NCBI GenBank assembly: GCA_945788545.1
Contig: CALZMK010000152.1
Location: 1-5,105 of the forward strand
Length of the DNA: 5,105 nt
DNA from: an uncultured Prevotella sp.
Lineage (GTDB): Bacteria; Bacteroidota; Bacteroidia; Bacteroidales; Bacteroidaceae
Reading direction: 5' to 3'
Position 1 is the first letter of the stretch. Every line of letters starts with the position of its first letter. Below are positions 5,021-5,105 of the stretch, in pieces. Both the position numbers and the translations under genes were made by a program. Under the pieces are notes generated by a model. It worked only from the letters and a program-made list of their open reading frames with translations. It was not told the origin of the DNA and made no database searches.

Positions 5021-5105
5021 ATGATAAAGATCACTTTCCCAGACGGCTCAGTACGTGAATACGAACAGGGCGTCAATGGACTTCAAATTGCCGAAAGTAT
5101 ATCAC
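5021..5105 (+). CDS. thrS: Threonyl-tRNA synthetase, N-terminal start (3' end outside window)
   Basis: Only 28 codons are in the window, starting with ATG at 5021: [20 protein letters not shown] followed by LQIAESIS. This is the start of the N-terminal TGS domain of ThrRS (pattern I.FPDGS...Y..G....IA.SIS) and agrees with Bacteroidales ThrRS as I recall it. The enzyme charges tRNA-Thr in the cytoplasm; its editing, catalytic and anticodon-binding domains lie beyond the edge. TGS domains also occur in RelA/SpoT proteins, but the [14 protein letters not shown] opening and the first-residue position fit ThrRS much better. From memory infC, rpmI and rplT usually follow in this group. It has its own promoter-like element 32 bp upstream, so it may be transcribed apart from the operon before it. 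Confidence 0.9.
   Translation, partial: MIKITFPDGSVREYEQGVNGLQIAESIS

Overview
The window looks like a chromosomal core region of a member of the Bacteroidales, most likely close to Prevotella or another Prevotellaceae. This rests on recognisable Bacteroidales-style RuvX, peptide deformylase and ThrRS sequences, on promoter-like elements of the Bacteroidetes type (TAnnTTTG at -7) rather than sigma70 boxes, and on weak or absent Shine-Dalgarno sequences. The genus call is inference from remembered sequences, not from a search.

Layout from left to right. (1) Positions 3-395 hold the 3' end of a DegT/DnrJ/EryC1/StrS sugar aminotransferase, closed by a strong hairpin terminator at 439-483. (2) A three-gene cluster runs on the minus strand from 1323 down to 465: a YtxH-like small membrane protein, a phage-holin-superfamily-like two-helix membrane protein, and a small coiled-coil protein of unknown function. 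Its last codons and stop lie inside the shared terminator. (3) An AT-rich divergent intergenic region (1324-1553) carries a good minus-strand promoter, a weaker plus-strand promoter and a 9-bp inverted repeat between them. (4) A plus-strand run follows: SPOR-domain lipoprotein, ruvX, def, and a 605-residue secreted TPR protein. The gaps are 4, 45 and 24 bp, so these four are probably one operon. (5) A 103-bp gap with a TAATTTTG promoter element leads into the start of thrS, which is cut by the window edge.

The plus-strand operon joins cell-envelope functions (peptidoglycan-binding SPOR protein, exported TPR scaffold) with housekeeping ones (Holliday-junction-resolvase-like RuvX, N-terminal deformylation, threonyl-tRNA charging). 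From memory, def, a TPR gene and thrS are neighbours in other Bacteroidales, with infC-rpmI-rplT usually after thrS.

I see no undescribed defence, mobile or RNA system here. The most interesting structure is small: a perfect 21-bp inverted repeat spanning the ruvX stop codon, two spacers (ruvX-def and def-TPR) made almost wholly of short AT-rich tandem repeats, and three successive genes with non-ATG starts.
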